This document shows, in pieces, positions 40,455-49,037 of a stretch of DNA of 64,000 nucleotides. Both the position numbers and the translations under genes were made by a program. The notes under the pieces were generated by a model. That model was given only the letters and a program-made list of their open reading frames with translations, was not told where the DNA came from and did not search any database. Numbering within the stretch: position 1 is the stretch's first letter; each line of letters opens with the position of its first letter. This DNA is from Ornithinimicrobium faecis (GTDB lineage Bacteria; Actinomycetota; Actinomycetes; Actinomycetales; Dermatophilaceae). Where the stretch lies: the NCBI RefSeq assembly GCF_023923225.1, contig NZ_CP099489.1, forward strand, positions 3,472,001 to 3,536,000, in the 5' to 3' direction.

Positions 40455-42693
40455 CGGAATATTGCTGCGCCGAATCCTGCAACAAGGACGACCGCTCTCC
40501 CGACCACGACACCGCCAACACATCCCTGGCCCGCGTCGCGGCCACATACAGCAGCGAGCGCTCGCGGAGCATCGCGTCGTCCCAGTCGGCCGCGCTGGTG
40601 TCGTACTCCTTCATCGACGAGGGGATCGAGCCCTCCCGCACGCCAAACAACAGCACTCGCGCGAACTCAGTCCCCTTCGCCCGGTGCATCGTCATAACGA
40701 CCGGTGCACCCGACTTCACGGACTCCGCATCGACCGCCCGGACCTCGACGCCGCGCTCAGCCAATCCGGCAACCACCCGGTCTCGTTGGAACCGGTCCCG
40801 CACGAGGATCGCCACGGTCTCCGGCGCGGGCGGCTCCTCCTCGGACGACCACGAGCGCACCAACTCCGCGGCCTGGTCCAACTCACCGGACAGCGAGTCA
40901 CAGGGCAGCACCCGCGGCACGGGCCCAGACCGTGCGGAGCGATACTCGTCGTGCTGCTCCGCCTCATCCTCGAGATCTCGATAGTCCGCACCATCCAGGA
41001 TTCCCATCGCCCACCGCAGGTTCTGTTGGGTGGTCCGATAGTTCAGTGTCAGCCGCCGTGAGCGCCCCCGCGTCTCGATCCCGAAGTGCGACAGCGTCAC
41101 CTTCTGCCCATAGATCCGCTGGTGCGAGTCCTCGGCGATGAACAGGTCATTTGGCCCCGGCGACACCAGCGCCCGCAGCAACTGCCAATGGGCGGGGGTG
41201 AGGTCCTGCCCCTCGTCGACCAGCACGTGGTCAAACGGGCGCCGCTTCGGCAGGTCCAGGTGGGCAGCAGCCAGGGTGGCCACCTCCGCGAAGTCGAGCG
41301 TCCCGTGGGCACGGGCCGACGCTCGGTAGCGCTCGATCACCGCCCACACAGCCGCTCGCTGACCACGATTCAGTGCAACGCCCCTTCCACGTCGGGGAAC
41401 CCGGAAGTACTTCTCCGCAGAAGTGATCCGGCGCGGCAGCACGATCATCGTGTACTCCGCAGCGAAGAATGCAGGACTCCGCAACTTCTCGGGCAGGTCG
41501 GCCCCGGCCGCGCTGATGGCCTCGCTCCACGCCTCGGGTCCCGTTCGGCGCGTGACGTCGGCAGTGGCGACACCGAGCACCGCTTCGGCAGCGGGAGCGA
41601 TGTCCCGCCCGGCATCCTTGAGCACCGAATGAGCCACCTGGTCGATGCCGGCGATCCGCAGTCCCCGCTCCCCCATCCCACCCGTGATCTCCACGTCCGG
41701 GTCGAGGACCCGCATGTCCCGCCGCAGAGCATCCGCCAGGTTGCGGGTGAAGGTCGTCAGCAGCACCCGAGGCGGGCCGGGCTGCAGTGCCAGCCGTCGG
41801 GCACGGTGCAGGACCACGACGGTCTTGCCGGTTCCGGCACCGCCGGTCACCTTGGCAGGTCCCCGATAGTCGCGGTCCACATACTTCTTCTGCAGCGGGT
41901 GCAGGAAGATCCGCCACGCGGCGAAGTCGGTGTCCTCGATGACGCGGCGCAGCTCCTCGTTGTCCTCGATCCAGGCGAAGGAGAGCTGGCCGGCCGGGTG
42001 CTGCAGCCCCCGGATGAGCTGTTCCTCCTCGCTTCCGGTGGTGTCCACCTCCTGCCCGAGGCTGAGTCGCTCGGTGACCTCCTCCAGCGACATGCCGGTG
42101 CTGAGGTCGATCAGCGCCAGCCCTTGCCAGTCCGCCGGGGCATCACCAGCGAGCGCCAGGACCGCCTCCTCATCAGCGACCTCCATCGCCCCCTGGGCGA
42201 AGTCCTCGTCCAGCCCGAGACCGGTCAGGTCCGCGACGCCGAGTCCGTATGCCGTGAGCAGGGAGTCCTGCATGGATGCCTTGGCAATAGGGCTGGGTGT
42301 GGATGACGTCTCAGCAGGCGCGGAGAACCCACCGGTGGCCTCAACAGCCTCGGCAGCGGCGGGCACCTCGACGCGTCGGATCTCGGCGATGCCCGAGACG
42401 GGGTTGACCCGCAGCGTAGTGCGCTCTGCCTCCCGGATGGCGTCGTCGTGCGCCCAGATCCCGTGGAACACATAGGTGACCGCGTCCTTGTTGACGATCT
42501 TGAACAGCACGGCGCGATATCCGTCATCGACCCGTCCGGTCCGCACCCGAGGGTCGGCGGAGTTGACGATCGGCTCGATGTGCAGACCCGGGAGCGAGTC
42601 ATCGCTGGAGAGCTTCTCCAGGAACGCGAAGGCCTTCTTCTTCAGGACCGGCTCAACAGTCCGTTCCTGCTTGGCCATGACGATGGTCGGCAT
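40417..42693 (-). CDS. RelE-like domain fused to UvrD-type SF1 helicase
   Basis: A 758-residue protein. Residues ~1-105 resemble the RelE/ParE toxin fold: FLEKLSSDD, PGLHIEPI, ADPRVRTGRVDDGYRAVLFK, YVFHGIWAHDDAI. The rest is an SF1 helicase: GGAGTGKTVV (Walker A, ~residue 284), LVDEGQDLTP (Walker B), LNYRTTQQNLRWA, and VMTMHRAKGTEF with LLYVAATRARDVL near the end. The ATG at 42693 shares a base with the stop of the giant helicase (TGATG), so it is the last gene of that operon; a longer start at 42756 would overlap it. Similar fusions occur in other bacteria. The catalytic state of the RelE-like part cannot be judged. Confidence 0.85.
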   Translation of the reverse strand: MPTIVMAKQERTVEPVLKKKAFAFLEKLSSDDSLPGLHIEPIVNSADPRVRTGRVDDGYRAVLFKIVNKDAVTYVFHGIWAHDDAIREAERTTLRVNPVSGIAEIRRVEVPAAAEAVEATGGFSAPAETSSTPSPIAKASMQDSLLTAYGLGVADLTGLGLDEDFAQGAMEVADEEAVLALAGDAPADWQGLALIDLSTGMSLEEVTERLSLGQEVDTTGSEEEQLIRGLQHPAGQLSFAWIEDNEELRRVIEDTDFAAWRIFLHPLQKKYVDRDYRGPAKVTGGAGTGKTVVVLHRARRLALQPGPPRVLLTTFTRNLADALRRDMRVLDPDVEITGGMGERGLRIAGIDQVAHSVLKDAGRDIAPAAEAVLGVATADVTRRTGPEAWSEAISAAGADLPEKLRSPAFFAAEYTMIVLPRRITSAEKYFRVPRRGRGVALNRGQRAAVWAVIERYRASARAHGTLDFAEVATLAAAHLDLPKRRPFDHVLVDEGQDLTPAHWQLLRALVSPGPNDLFIAEDSHQRIYGQKVTLSHFGIETRGRSRRLTLNYRTTQQNLRWAMGILDGADYRDLEDEAEQHDEYRSARSGPVPRVLPCDSLSGELDQAAELVRSWSSEEEPPAPETVAILVRDRFQRDRVVAGLAERGVEVRAVDAESVKSGAPVVMTMHRAKGTEFARVLLFGVREGSIPSSMKEYDTSAADWDDAMLRERSLLYVAATRARDVLAVSWSGERSSLLQDSAQQYSDVDRSEQSHGVL

Positions 42694-45600
42694 CAGCGTC
42701 CTTCCGTCCTGAGGGCAGCGGCAATGAGGTCCGCGTCGGGGTCGACGACCATCCATCCACCGTCGCGGAGCTCGTCGGCGAAGTCCTCGTCCGCTTCGAG
42801 CAACACGGCCACCTTGTGCTCGGGCCAGGCGATGTCGATCGGCAGGCCGTCGACCTCCACACCAACCTCGGGGACGGGCACACCCTGTGACGCGAGCTGT
42901 GCCAATAGGGCCTTCTCTGCCTCGGTGAGCTCCATCTCGCCGAGCGCGATCCAGGCTCCTGTCAACGATTCCAGCTGTTCCTCGAGCGGCGATGGGGTCA
43001 CGACCGCATCAGCCCTCAGGCCAAGCGATCGCGCGGTGACGTGCACGAAGCCCGCGGGAGTCACAGCGTTGCTGATGCGCAGCCACTCCTGCCAAGCCGC
43101 CTTGTGCGTGGGCTGCTCCAACGCCTCGCGCCGGTCATCCAGCATGACGACGGTCTCAATGTTCTGTGGCCCGGTCAGCCGGCTGACCACCACCAGGTGG
43201 TCCCGTTGCCACAGGGCTCCAAGGGAACTCCCGGCCAGCGGCTCCCCGTCGAGCACCGCGGCAGCGACCTCGGTCAGCGGACGGTCGGCGGGGACGCCGA
43301 GGGAGGTCGAGTTGACCAGGAACAGCCAGCCCAGGTTGCGGCTCAGTGCACGCCGGGGCTCCTTGTCGACCACGCGTTGCATCCTGCCGAGCAGCACCGA
43401 CAATGGCCCGTCCCGCAGGTCGTCGACCACACCCTGAGTGATGCCTCCGGCGCTGTCGCCCATTGACGCGAAGAGCTGCTCAACCGCCGCCGGGTTCAAC
43501 CACTGGGGACCAGCCTCGCCCGGCTCCTGCACCAGGTCGTCATAGGTGACGGACAGCACGGCCTTGCCGGCGTCGCGCAGGTTGGCCCGCTTCTGGGCGT
43601 CATCAGCAATCCGGTTGGTTTTCCAGTGCGCATGGAACTGCCACCCGTCGGTGAAGATGGCCACCTCGGGCACATTCGGGTCATCGGTGCGCAGCACAAA
43701 GTCTGGCTTGGCCCCATGCATGTTTTCTTGCGGCACCAGTCGCCAGACCCGGCCCTTGCCCAGCCCGGTGATCTGCAACTGGTTGCCGTTGGGACCGGGG
43801 ATCTCGTGGACCGTCGCTCCGCCAGCGGCCAGTCGCTCGGTGAAGACAGCGCGGAAGCGCAACTCGAGAGCGGACTCGCCGGACGCCGAAGCGGCCTGCC
43901 CCTGCTCGATGGTCCAGCGCATCTGCTCGGCGTCGAGGTCGTCCCAGGTCTCATCCTCACCCAGGCGGAGCAGGGACCGCAGGTGTCGCTCGGCCGAGAC
44001 GTTCGAGAGCAGCTCAACGCTCCCACCGCGGGAGAACGGCAGGATGCACCGGTGGCAGGCCTGGCGTCCCTCGTCCCGGCACTCGCACTGCGCGATGACG
44101 TCATAGGCCTTGACGAGCAGGCGCCACACCCTCTCCGCGGACGCCAGGTCGGCGAGATAGCCGGTCCCACCGGGCACCAGGTCGTGCAGCAGCAGGGCCT
44201 CCCGCACCCGTTCGCCCTCACCACCGACGACCGGCACCGGCACCGTCTCGACCTGCAGGTGGTCCGGTGCCCCACCGATCTCCTGACGCAGACCCAGCAG
44301 GAGGGACGCGGCCACGCTCGGCACGGCATACCGGTCCCCCAGCGTCACGCTGATCGGCAGGGTGATGACCACTCCCTGGGTGCGCAGCTCCCGGCTCAAC
44401 GCCACCGAGCGGGTGTCCTCGTCCTTGCTGTCGCGATAGCGGCACCACGGCCGGTGCTCGTCTCGCTGGTTGAGGTTTGCGGTGCTGTCGAGCTTGCCGC
44501 AGCCGGCGCACACCCGAAAGAGCGCGGCGGCCACCGACTGCCCGGCGATCTCCACATTCGTCACGCCCGATCGCGAACGCGGCCCGAGGTTCAGCCAGCG
44601 GATGTTGACCTTGCGATAGTGGCTGACGCCGAAGTCACCATCGGTGACATGCCACTGGTCGGCCACCTGCGCCGGGTCCAGGTCTGCTGCCGTGGCGATC
44701 GAGAAGCCGGTCCGCTTGCGCTGCTCATCCCGGTCATCGATCAGGTCGCGGTCGCGCCGCACCTCGGAATAGACGTGCTCCAGCCGCACGACATCGAACC
44801 TCTGGCCCGTGTCCTTGAGCTGGCTGCTCTCGCACCGCGGGCAGAAGGCCGGACCAGCACTCTGTTGGACGTCCAGGGCATAGCCACACTCGGCGCACCA
44901 CACCCAGCTCCGGACGTTGCTGGCGTCCTGGCCCATGTCCAGGCCGTCGATGCGCATCGCCAGGCCCCTGGCATAGAAGGTCGCGCCGGGAGCCAGCTCC
45001 CGCAGAGCCTGCGACGAGGCCCGCTGCACGGTCTCTGCCTCGGACTCATAGGTGCCGGTCTCGGGGTCGACCCAGGTGACCCGCGCTTCGAGCGTCACCA
45101 TGTCGTCGAGCAGTGTGTAGTTCGGCAGGATGCCCCGCTCCTCCAGCGCCGACACCCAGTGCTGGGTCCGCAGCTCAGCCAGCTCCCGCTTGGTCAGTTT
45201 GTATGCCGCCTCGGCCGACCGCCAGGCCCTCTTGTCGTCGTCTGATGCGGCCGGGCTCTCCGCCGCGGCCTGCAGCGACGGCAGGGCGTCCTCGATCTCT
45301 TGCCGACGACGCTCCAGTGACTCCTCGCCGCGCTGCCACTCCGTGCTGGCTCGGTGCACCAGCGCACCGAGCGATTCCTCCACATCCCAGTCAGGATCGG
45401 GCACAGCCCATCGCTTCAGCCCGTCGACGACCGCAGGGTCGAGGCCGTCGAAAGCGCCCAGGAATTTGCCGAGATAGTCCTCCGCGTGAGCCGCTGCAAC
45501 CTCAAGGACCCTGCCCAGGAAGGACTCGGGTGCCGAGCTCCGCAGCGCGTCACCGGCCTTCGTCGGCAGGGTCATCTCGCCGCTGCGGGCCAGGGAGTCG

Positions 45601-48600
45601 ATGATCGACGCAAGGTATTGCCGGCGCAGGATCTCCTCGGCATCGAGGTAGGTCGCGGGCGGGCGCACCTCCCCGTTGATGACGGACAGCGGGTTCCCGA
45701 GCTTCGGCAGCTGGTCACCGCGACCGGTCACGAACGCCAGGTTGAGGGCGTTGCCGGTGAGCCGTCCGGCGCGGCCGACCCGCTGGACATACTTCGCGAC
45801 CGAGTCGGGCAGCGAGGACAGCATGACCGTGGACAGGTCACCGATGTCGATGCCCATCTCCAGGGTGGGAGTCGCGACGAGCACGTTCGGCGCATCCGGC
45901 GAGGGGTTGGAGGCCTTGAAGCCCTCCTCGACCTCACGCCGGACCGTGTCGTGCAGCAGGCTCGTGTGCTCGTGGGCGATCACCCGACGCATGTCGGCCG
46001 AGTCATATAACCGCCGATAGAAGTTGTCGCTCCGGCTGGCGCGCTCCAGCGTGCCCCGGCACCGCACCACCAGGCAGGGGGCGCCAGCCAGCTGCCCCAC
46101 GACCTCCGGGGCGGCAGGCTGCTGGTCCTGGCAGGTGTCACAGACCAGCAGGGTGCGCCCTTCCTCCAGGTCGCTCGCCTCGGTCGCCTGGAGCCGCACT
46201 GACCCAGACGGTATGCCGTAGGCCTTCCCCTGGCTCTGTGTCTCGGTCACGGCCAGCAGGTCAGCGGCAGCCAGCGCGGCGAGCAGCCGCTCGGCAAGCT
46301 TGGCACCGTGCTGGGCGTTGACGCCCAGGCACTTGACGGCCCAGCGGGCATACCAACTCTGCGGAGAGCGCACCGTGTCCAGCCCGCTCTCCGACTGCCG
46401 AGCCAGCGGTGCCCCGACCCGGGGAAAGGCCGGCGCGGCCCGACCGGCAGGGAAGGCGGGCATGCCGGTCTTGGGGCGGCCACCCCAGATCCGATAACGC
46501 CGTCCGTCCTCGTGCAGATAGGTCCGCAGCCACTCGTGCTCAATGCCGCCATTGCGGCGCATCCGCTCGAGCAGCCCGCGCACCCAGGCCACAAGCAACC
46601 GGTCGTCGACCCGGGCGATGTCGAGCAGCTCGACCTCGTCCGAGGTGAGCACCCTGCGGGCGATGCCCAGCAGGGTGCTGCCCGGACCGGCGTCAACGGA
46701 AGCAACGATCGACCCGGTCGACTCCAGAGTCCGCCCGAAGCCGGACTGCAACCCGACCTCCAGCGCGGCGTCGAACAGCAGCCGGCGCTTGACCCAGGAG
46801 CGGTCCCTCCCGGACACGTCCCGGAGCCGGTCCGCCTTCCAGAAGCGGTCGAACGGTTCCAACAGCAGACAGTCCGGCGGCACCAGGCGATAGCGGTGGA
46901 ACTGATCGTCACCGGCCTGAGACATCACGTCCTCGACCAGAGTGTCCAGGGTCGTCGGCACCGTGCCGATCGCGTCCTTCAGCGTGGCGCGCAGCGTCAT
47001 CACGTGGGATCGCGACTGGACGAACCCGGCCCGGTGCGCCGCGTCCTGCACCGAGTCGGTGAAGACCAGGGACTTCTTCTCCGCGCTGTCCAGCGCGGCG
47101 TTGCCAAACAGGATCGACAGCGAGACGGACAGCTTGGTGGCGATCGCCGTGCCCAGGAAACGGATGCCGTCCGCCTGCTGGCACGAGGGGCAGTCGTCCT
47201 TGCGCGCCCGCTCATCGACGTCCTGCCCGGTGCGGGTGAGCACCGGCAGAATTCGCCCGGCCTTGAGCTCCTCGTCGTCCTCATCCGGTCGTCGGTCGAG
47301 CAGCGTGCGCCCCCCGACCGAGAGCCAGCGCAGCCCCTCGATGTGGTCCTCCGGTCCCTCCGCCGCGAGTGCTTTCTCGTCCTCGATCGGTGCGTGCAGC
47401 AGGGCCCGGAAGCGCCCTTCGTGGATCAGGTGGTTGCGCCGGATGTCGTGGTCCTCCGCGGCCAGGTCCTGGCCCACGGCAGCCAGGCCAACGCCCCACC
47501 CTGACCGGCCACAGTGACGGCAATAGATCGCCGGGAACGTCGCGCCAACCGTGTCCGCGTCCTCGCTGCCTGCCCATGAGCCGTCGTCGCTCCAGTGATA
47601 GGCAGGCACGGCCGAGGCGACCCGGTCGATCCGCGTCAGCTCGCGCACCCAGAAGTTGAGCTCTACACCGAGGGCCCGCCGCCCCTCGTCGGCACGGACG
47701 TGGCTGAGTGCCGCCACCAGACCCTCTAGGGCATGCAGCCGCAGGCTTTGCACGGTCTCGTCGGCCGTTCCGCGGGGGAAGAGGGCATCCACCAGGTCTG
47801 GGTATGCCGTGGCTCGCCCGGCCTCGTCCACGAGGGCCCGGACGTCGGGATGGGCTGCGATCAGTGTGAGTGCAGGGACATCTCGGACATCACCGCCGTG
47901 GAGGCATCCCAGCAGTTCCGCAGTCAACGCCTCCGGGTCGTCGACCAGGGCCTCGACCTGCGCGACGAACTCCTCGAGCTCGGGCTGCGTCAAGTCATCC
48001 AGCCGCCGGGCCTCGACCCCGACAGGACGGGCCGCATCCCCGCTCCACTCCTCCCATGACAGCAGGCTCTCGGTGACGACAGCGTCCGACTCGAAGTCCT
48101 CACCGAAGACGGTCCTTGCAAAGGACAGCATCACGCTCGGATCGCCCTCATCACCCAAAGTCGCCGAGGTCGCCACCGGGGTGATCCGTCCGAGCGGCCG
48201 CTTCCGATCCGCATCTGTGATCTCGGGGTGATCGTCGGGCCAGTGGTGCTTGAGTGCGAGACCGAGGCGTCGCAGCAGCATCGCCACATCCGTGCCCTGG
48301 GCCCCGTCGTAGGTGTGGAACTCATCCAGCACCAGGTATTGCAACGACAGCGCGCTCTGCTGCCACAGCGGCTGGTCGGCCTCGCGCAACAGGAGCTGGT
48401 CGAGCATCTTGTAGTTCGTCAGCAGGATGTCGGGTGCGCTGTCTCGGATGACCGCCCGGTCGGTGATGAGACCGGCCTCAGACACGGTGGTGCGGGTGCC
48501 GGCCTGGTTGCCGGTGTAGACCGCAGCGGTCACCGACGAGAGCGCCGGGTTCTCCGTGAGAGTGGTGGTGAGCCGCCGTGCCTGGTCGTCAGCGAGGGCG

Positions 48601-49037
48601 TTCATCGGATAGAGGATGATCGCCTTGGTGCCGGTCACACCCTCGCGCTTGGCCCGCAGGACGTGGTCGATGATCGGGTGCAGGAATGCCTCGGTCTTGC
48701 CCGAACCGGTGCCGGTGGTGATCAACGTCGGCTTCGGCCGCGTCCCTGGGCCATTCAGGCCCAACGTCGTCAGCCGTTCGTAGGCCTGCGCTTGGTGCCG
48801 GTAGGGCGTCCACGTCGGCCGCCACTCCAGGCTGCGTTCCCATCCCTCATCGGCGGGCCGGAACGGCAGCCGCAACCGCAGGTACGGCCCCTTGAAGATG
48901 CCATCATCCGGGTCCTCGAGGAACTCCTGCAGCGCCCGGCGCGGCTCCGCGTCCGCGAGAGCAAAGGTCGTCGTCAAGTAGTCGACGAGCCCGTTCGCGA
49001 GTTCACGTGCCTGCAGGGTCGGGAGGAGCTCCGCCAT
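42693..49037 (-). CDS. Giant DEAD/DEAH helicase with DUF1998 and nuclease-like tail (DruE / DrmA-DrmB-like)
   Basis: A 2114-residue protein. Helicase core: ITTGTGSGKTEAFLHP (Walker A, ~110), ILYPMNALADDQ, LVLDEFHTYDG (~245), and ATPTLEMGIDIGDLSTV with YVQRVGRAGR (~1050-1085). Several CxxC zinc knuckles follow or interrupt it (CRHCG ~507, CPSCQ ~612, CAECG...CPRCE ~1375, CAGCGK ~1507). The DUF1998 signature CRDEGRQACHRCILPF lies near 1650. The tail at ~1780-1830 (KPDFVLR, VAIFTDGWQFHAHW, DDAQKRANLRDAGK) resembles Vsr/DUF559-type nuclease domains. Size matches Druantia DruE; the domains also equal DISARM DrmA plus DrmB in one chain. Start ATG 49037 overlaps the methylase stop. Confidence 0.88.
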   Translation of the reverse strand: MAELLPTLQARELANGLVDYLTTTFALADAEPRRALQEFLEDPDDGIFKGPYLRLRLPFRPADEGWERSLEWRPTWTPYRHQAQAYERLTTLGLNGPGTRPKPTLITTGTGSGKTEAFLHPIIDHVLRAKREGVTGTKAIILYPMNALADDQARRLTTTLTENPALSSVTAAVYTGNQAGTRTTVSEAGLITDRAVIRDSAPDILLTNYKMLDQLLLREADQPLWQQSALSLQYLVLDEFHTYDGAQGTDVAMLLRRLGLALKHHWPDDHPEITDADRKRPLGRITPVATSATLGDEGDPSVMLSFARTVFGEDFESDAVVTESLLSWEEWSGDAARPVGVEARRLDDLTQPELEEFVAQVEALVDDPEALTAELLGCLHGGDVRDVPALTLIAAHPDVRALVDEAGRATAYPDLVDALFPRGTADETVQSLRLHALEGLVAALSHVRADEGRRALGVELNFWVRELTRIDRVASAVPAYHWSDDGSWAGSEDADTVGATFPAIYCRHCGRSGWGVGLAAVGQDLAAEDHDIRRNHLIHEGRFRALLHAPIEDEKALAAEGPEDHIEGLRWLSVGGRTLLDRRPDEDDEELKAGRILPVLTRTGQDVDERARKDDCPSCQQADGIRFLGTAIATKLSVSLSILFGNAALDSAEKKSLVFTDSVQDAAHRAGFVQSRSHVMTLRATLKDAIGTVPTTLDTLVEDVMSQAGDDQFHRYRLVPPDCLLLEPFDRFWKADRLRDVSGRDRSWVKRRLLFDAALEVGLQSGFGRTLESTGSIVASVDAGPGSTLLGIARRVLTSDEVELLDIARVDDRLLVAWVRGLLERMRRNGGIEHEWLRTYLHEDGRRYRIWGGRPKTGMPAFPAGRAAPAFPRVGAPLARQSESGLDTVRSPQSWYARWAVKCLGVNAQHGAKLAERLLAALAAADLLAVTETQSQGKAYGIPSGSVRLQATEASDLEEGRTLLVCDTCQDQQPAAPEVVGQLAGAPCLVVRCRGTLERASRSDNFYRRLYDSADMRRVIAHEHTSLLHDTVRREVEEGFKASNPSPDAPNVLVATPTLEMGIDIGDLSTVMLSSLPDSVAKYVQRVGRAGRLTGNALNLAFVTGRGDQLPKLGNPLSVINGEVRPPATYLDAEEILRRQYLASIIDSLARSGEMTLPTKAGDALRSSAPESFLGRVLEVAAAHAEDYLGKFLGAFDGLDPAVVDGLKRWAVPDPDWDVEESLGALVHRASTEWQRGEESLERRRQEIEDALPSLQAAAESPAASDDDKRAWRSAEAAYKLTKRELAELRTQHWVSALEERGILPNYTLLDDMVTLEARVTWVDPETGTYESEAETVQRASSQALRELAPGATFYARGLAMRIDGLDMGQDASNVRSWVWCAECGYALDVQQSAGPAFCPRCESSQLKDTGQRFDVVRLEHVYSEVRRDRDLIDDRDEQRKRTGFSIATAADLDPAQVADQWHVTDGDFGVSHYRKVNIRWLNLGPRSRSGVTNVEIAGQSVAAALFRVCAGCGKLDSTANLNQRDEHRPWCRYRDSKDEDTRSVALSRELRTQGVVITLPISVTLGDRYAVPSVAASLLLGLRQEIGGAPDHLQVETVPVPVVGGEGERVREALLLHDLVPGGTGYLADLASAERVWRLLVKAYDVIAQCECRDEGRQACHRCILPFSRGGSVELLSNVSAERHLRSLLRLGEDETWDDLDAEQMRWTIEQGQAASASGESALELRFRAVFTERLAAGGATVHEIPGPNGNQLQITGLGKGRVWRLVPQENMHGAKPDFVLRTDDPNVPEVAIFTDGWQFHAHWKTNRIADDAQKRANLRDAGKAVLSVTYDDLVQEPGEAGPQWLNPAAVEQLFASMGDSAGGITQGVVDDLRDGPLSVLLGRMQRVVDKEPRRALSRNLGWLFLVNSTSLGVPADRPLTEVAAAVLDGEPLAGSSLGALWQRDHLVVVSRLTGPQNIETVVMLDDRREALEQPTHKAAWQEWLRISNAVTPAGFVHVTARSLGLRADAVVTPSPLEEQLESLTGAWIALGEMELTEAEKALLAQLASQGVPVPEVGVEVDGLPIDIAWPEHKVAVLLEADEDFADELRDGGWMVVDPDADLIAAALRTEGR

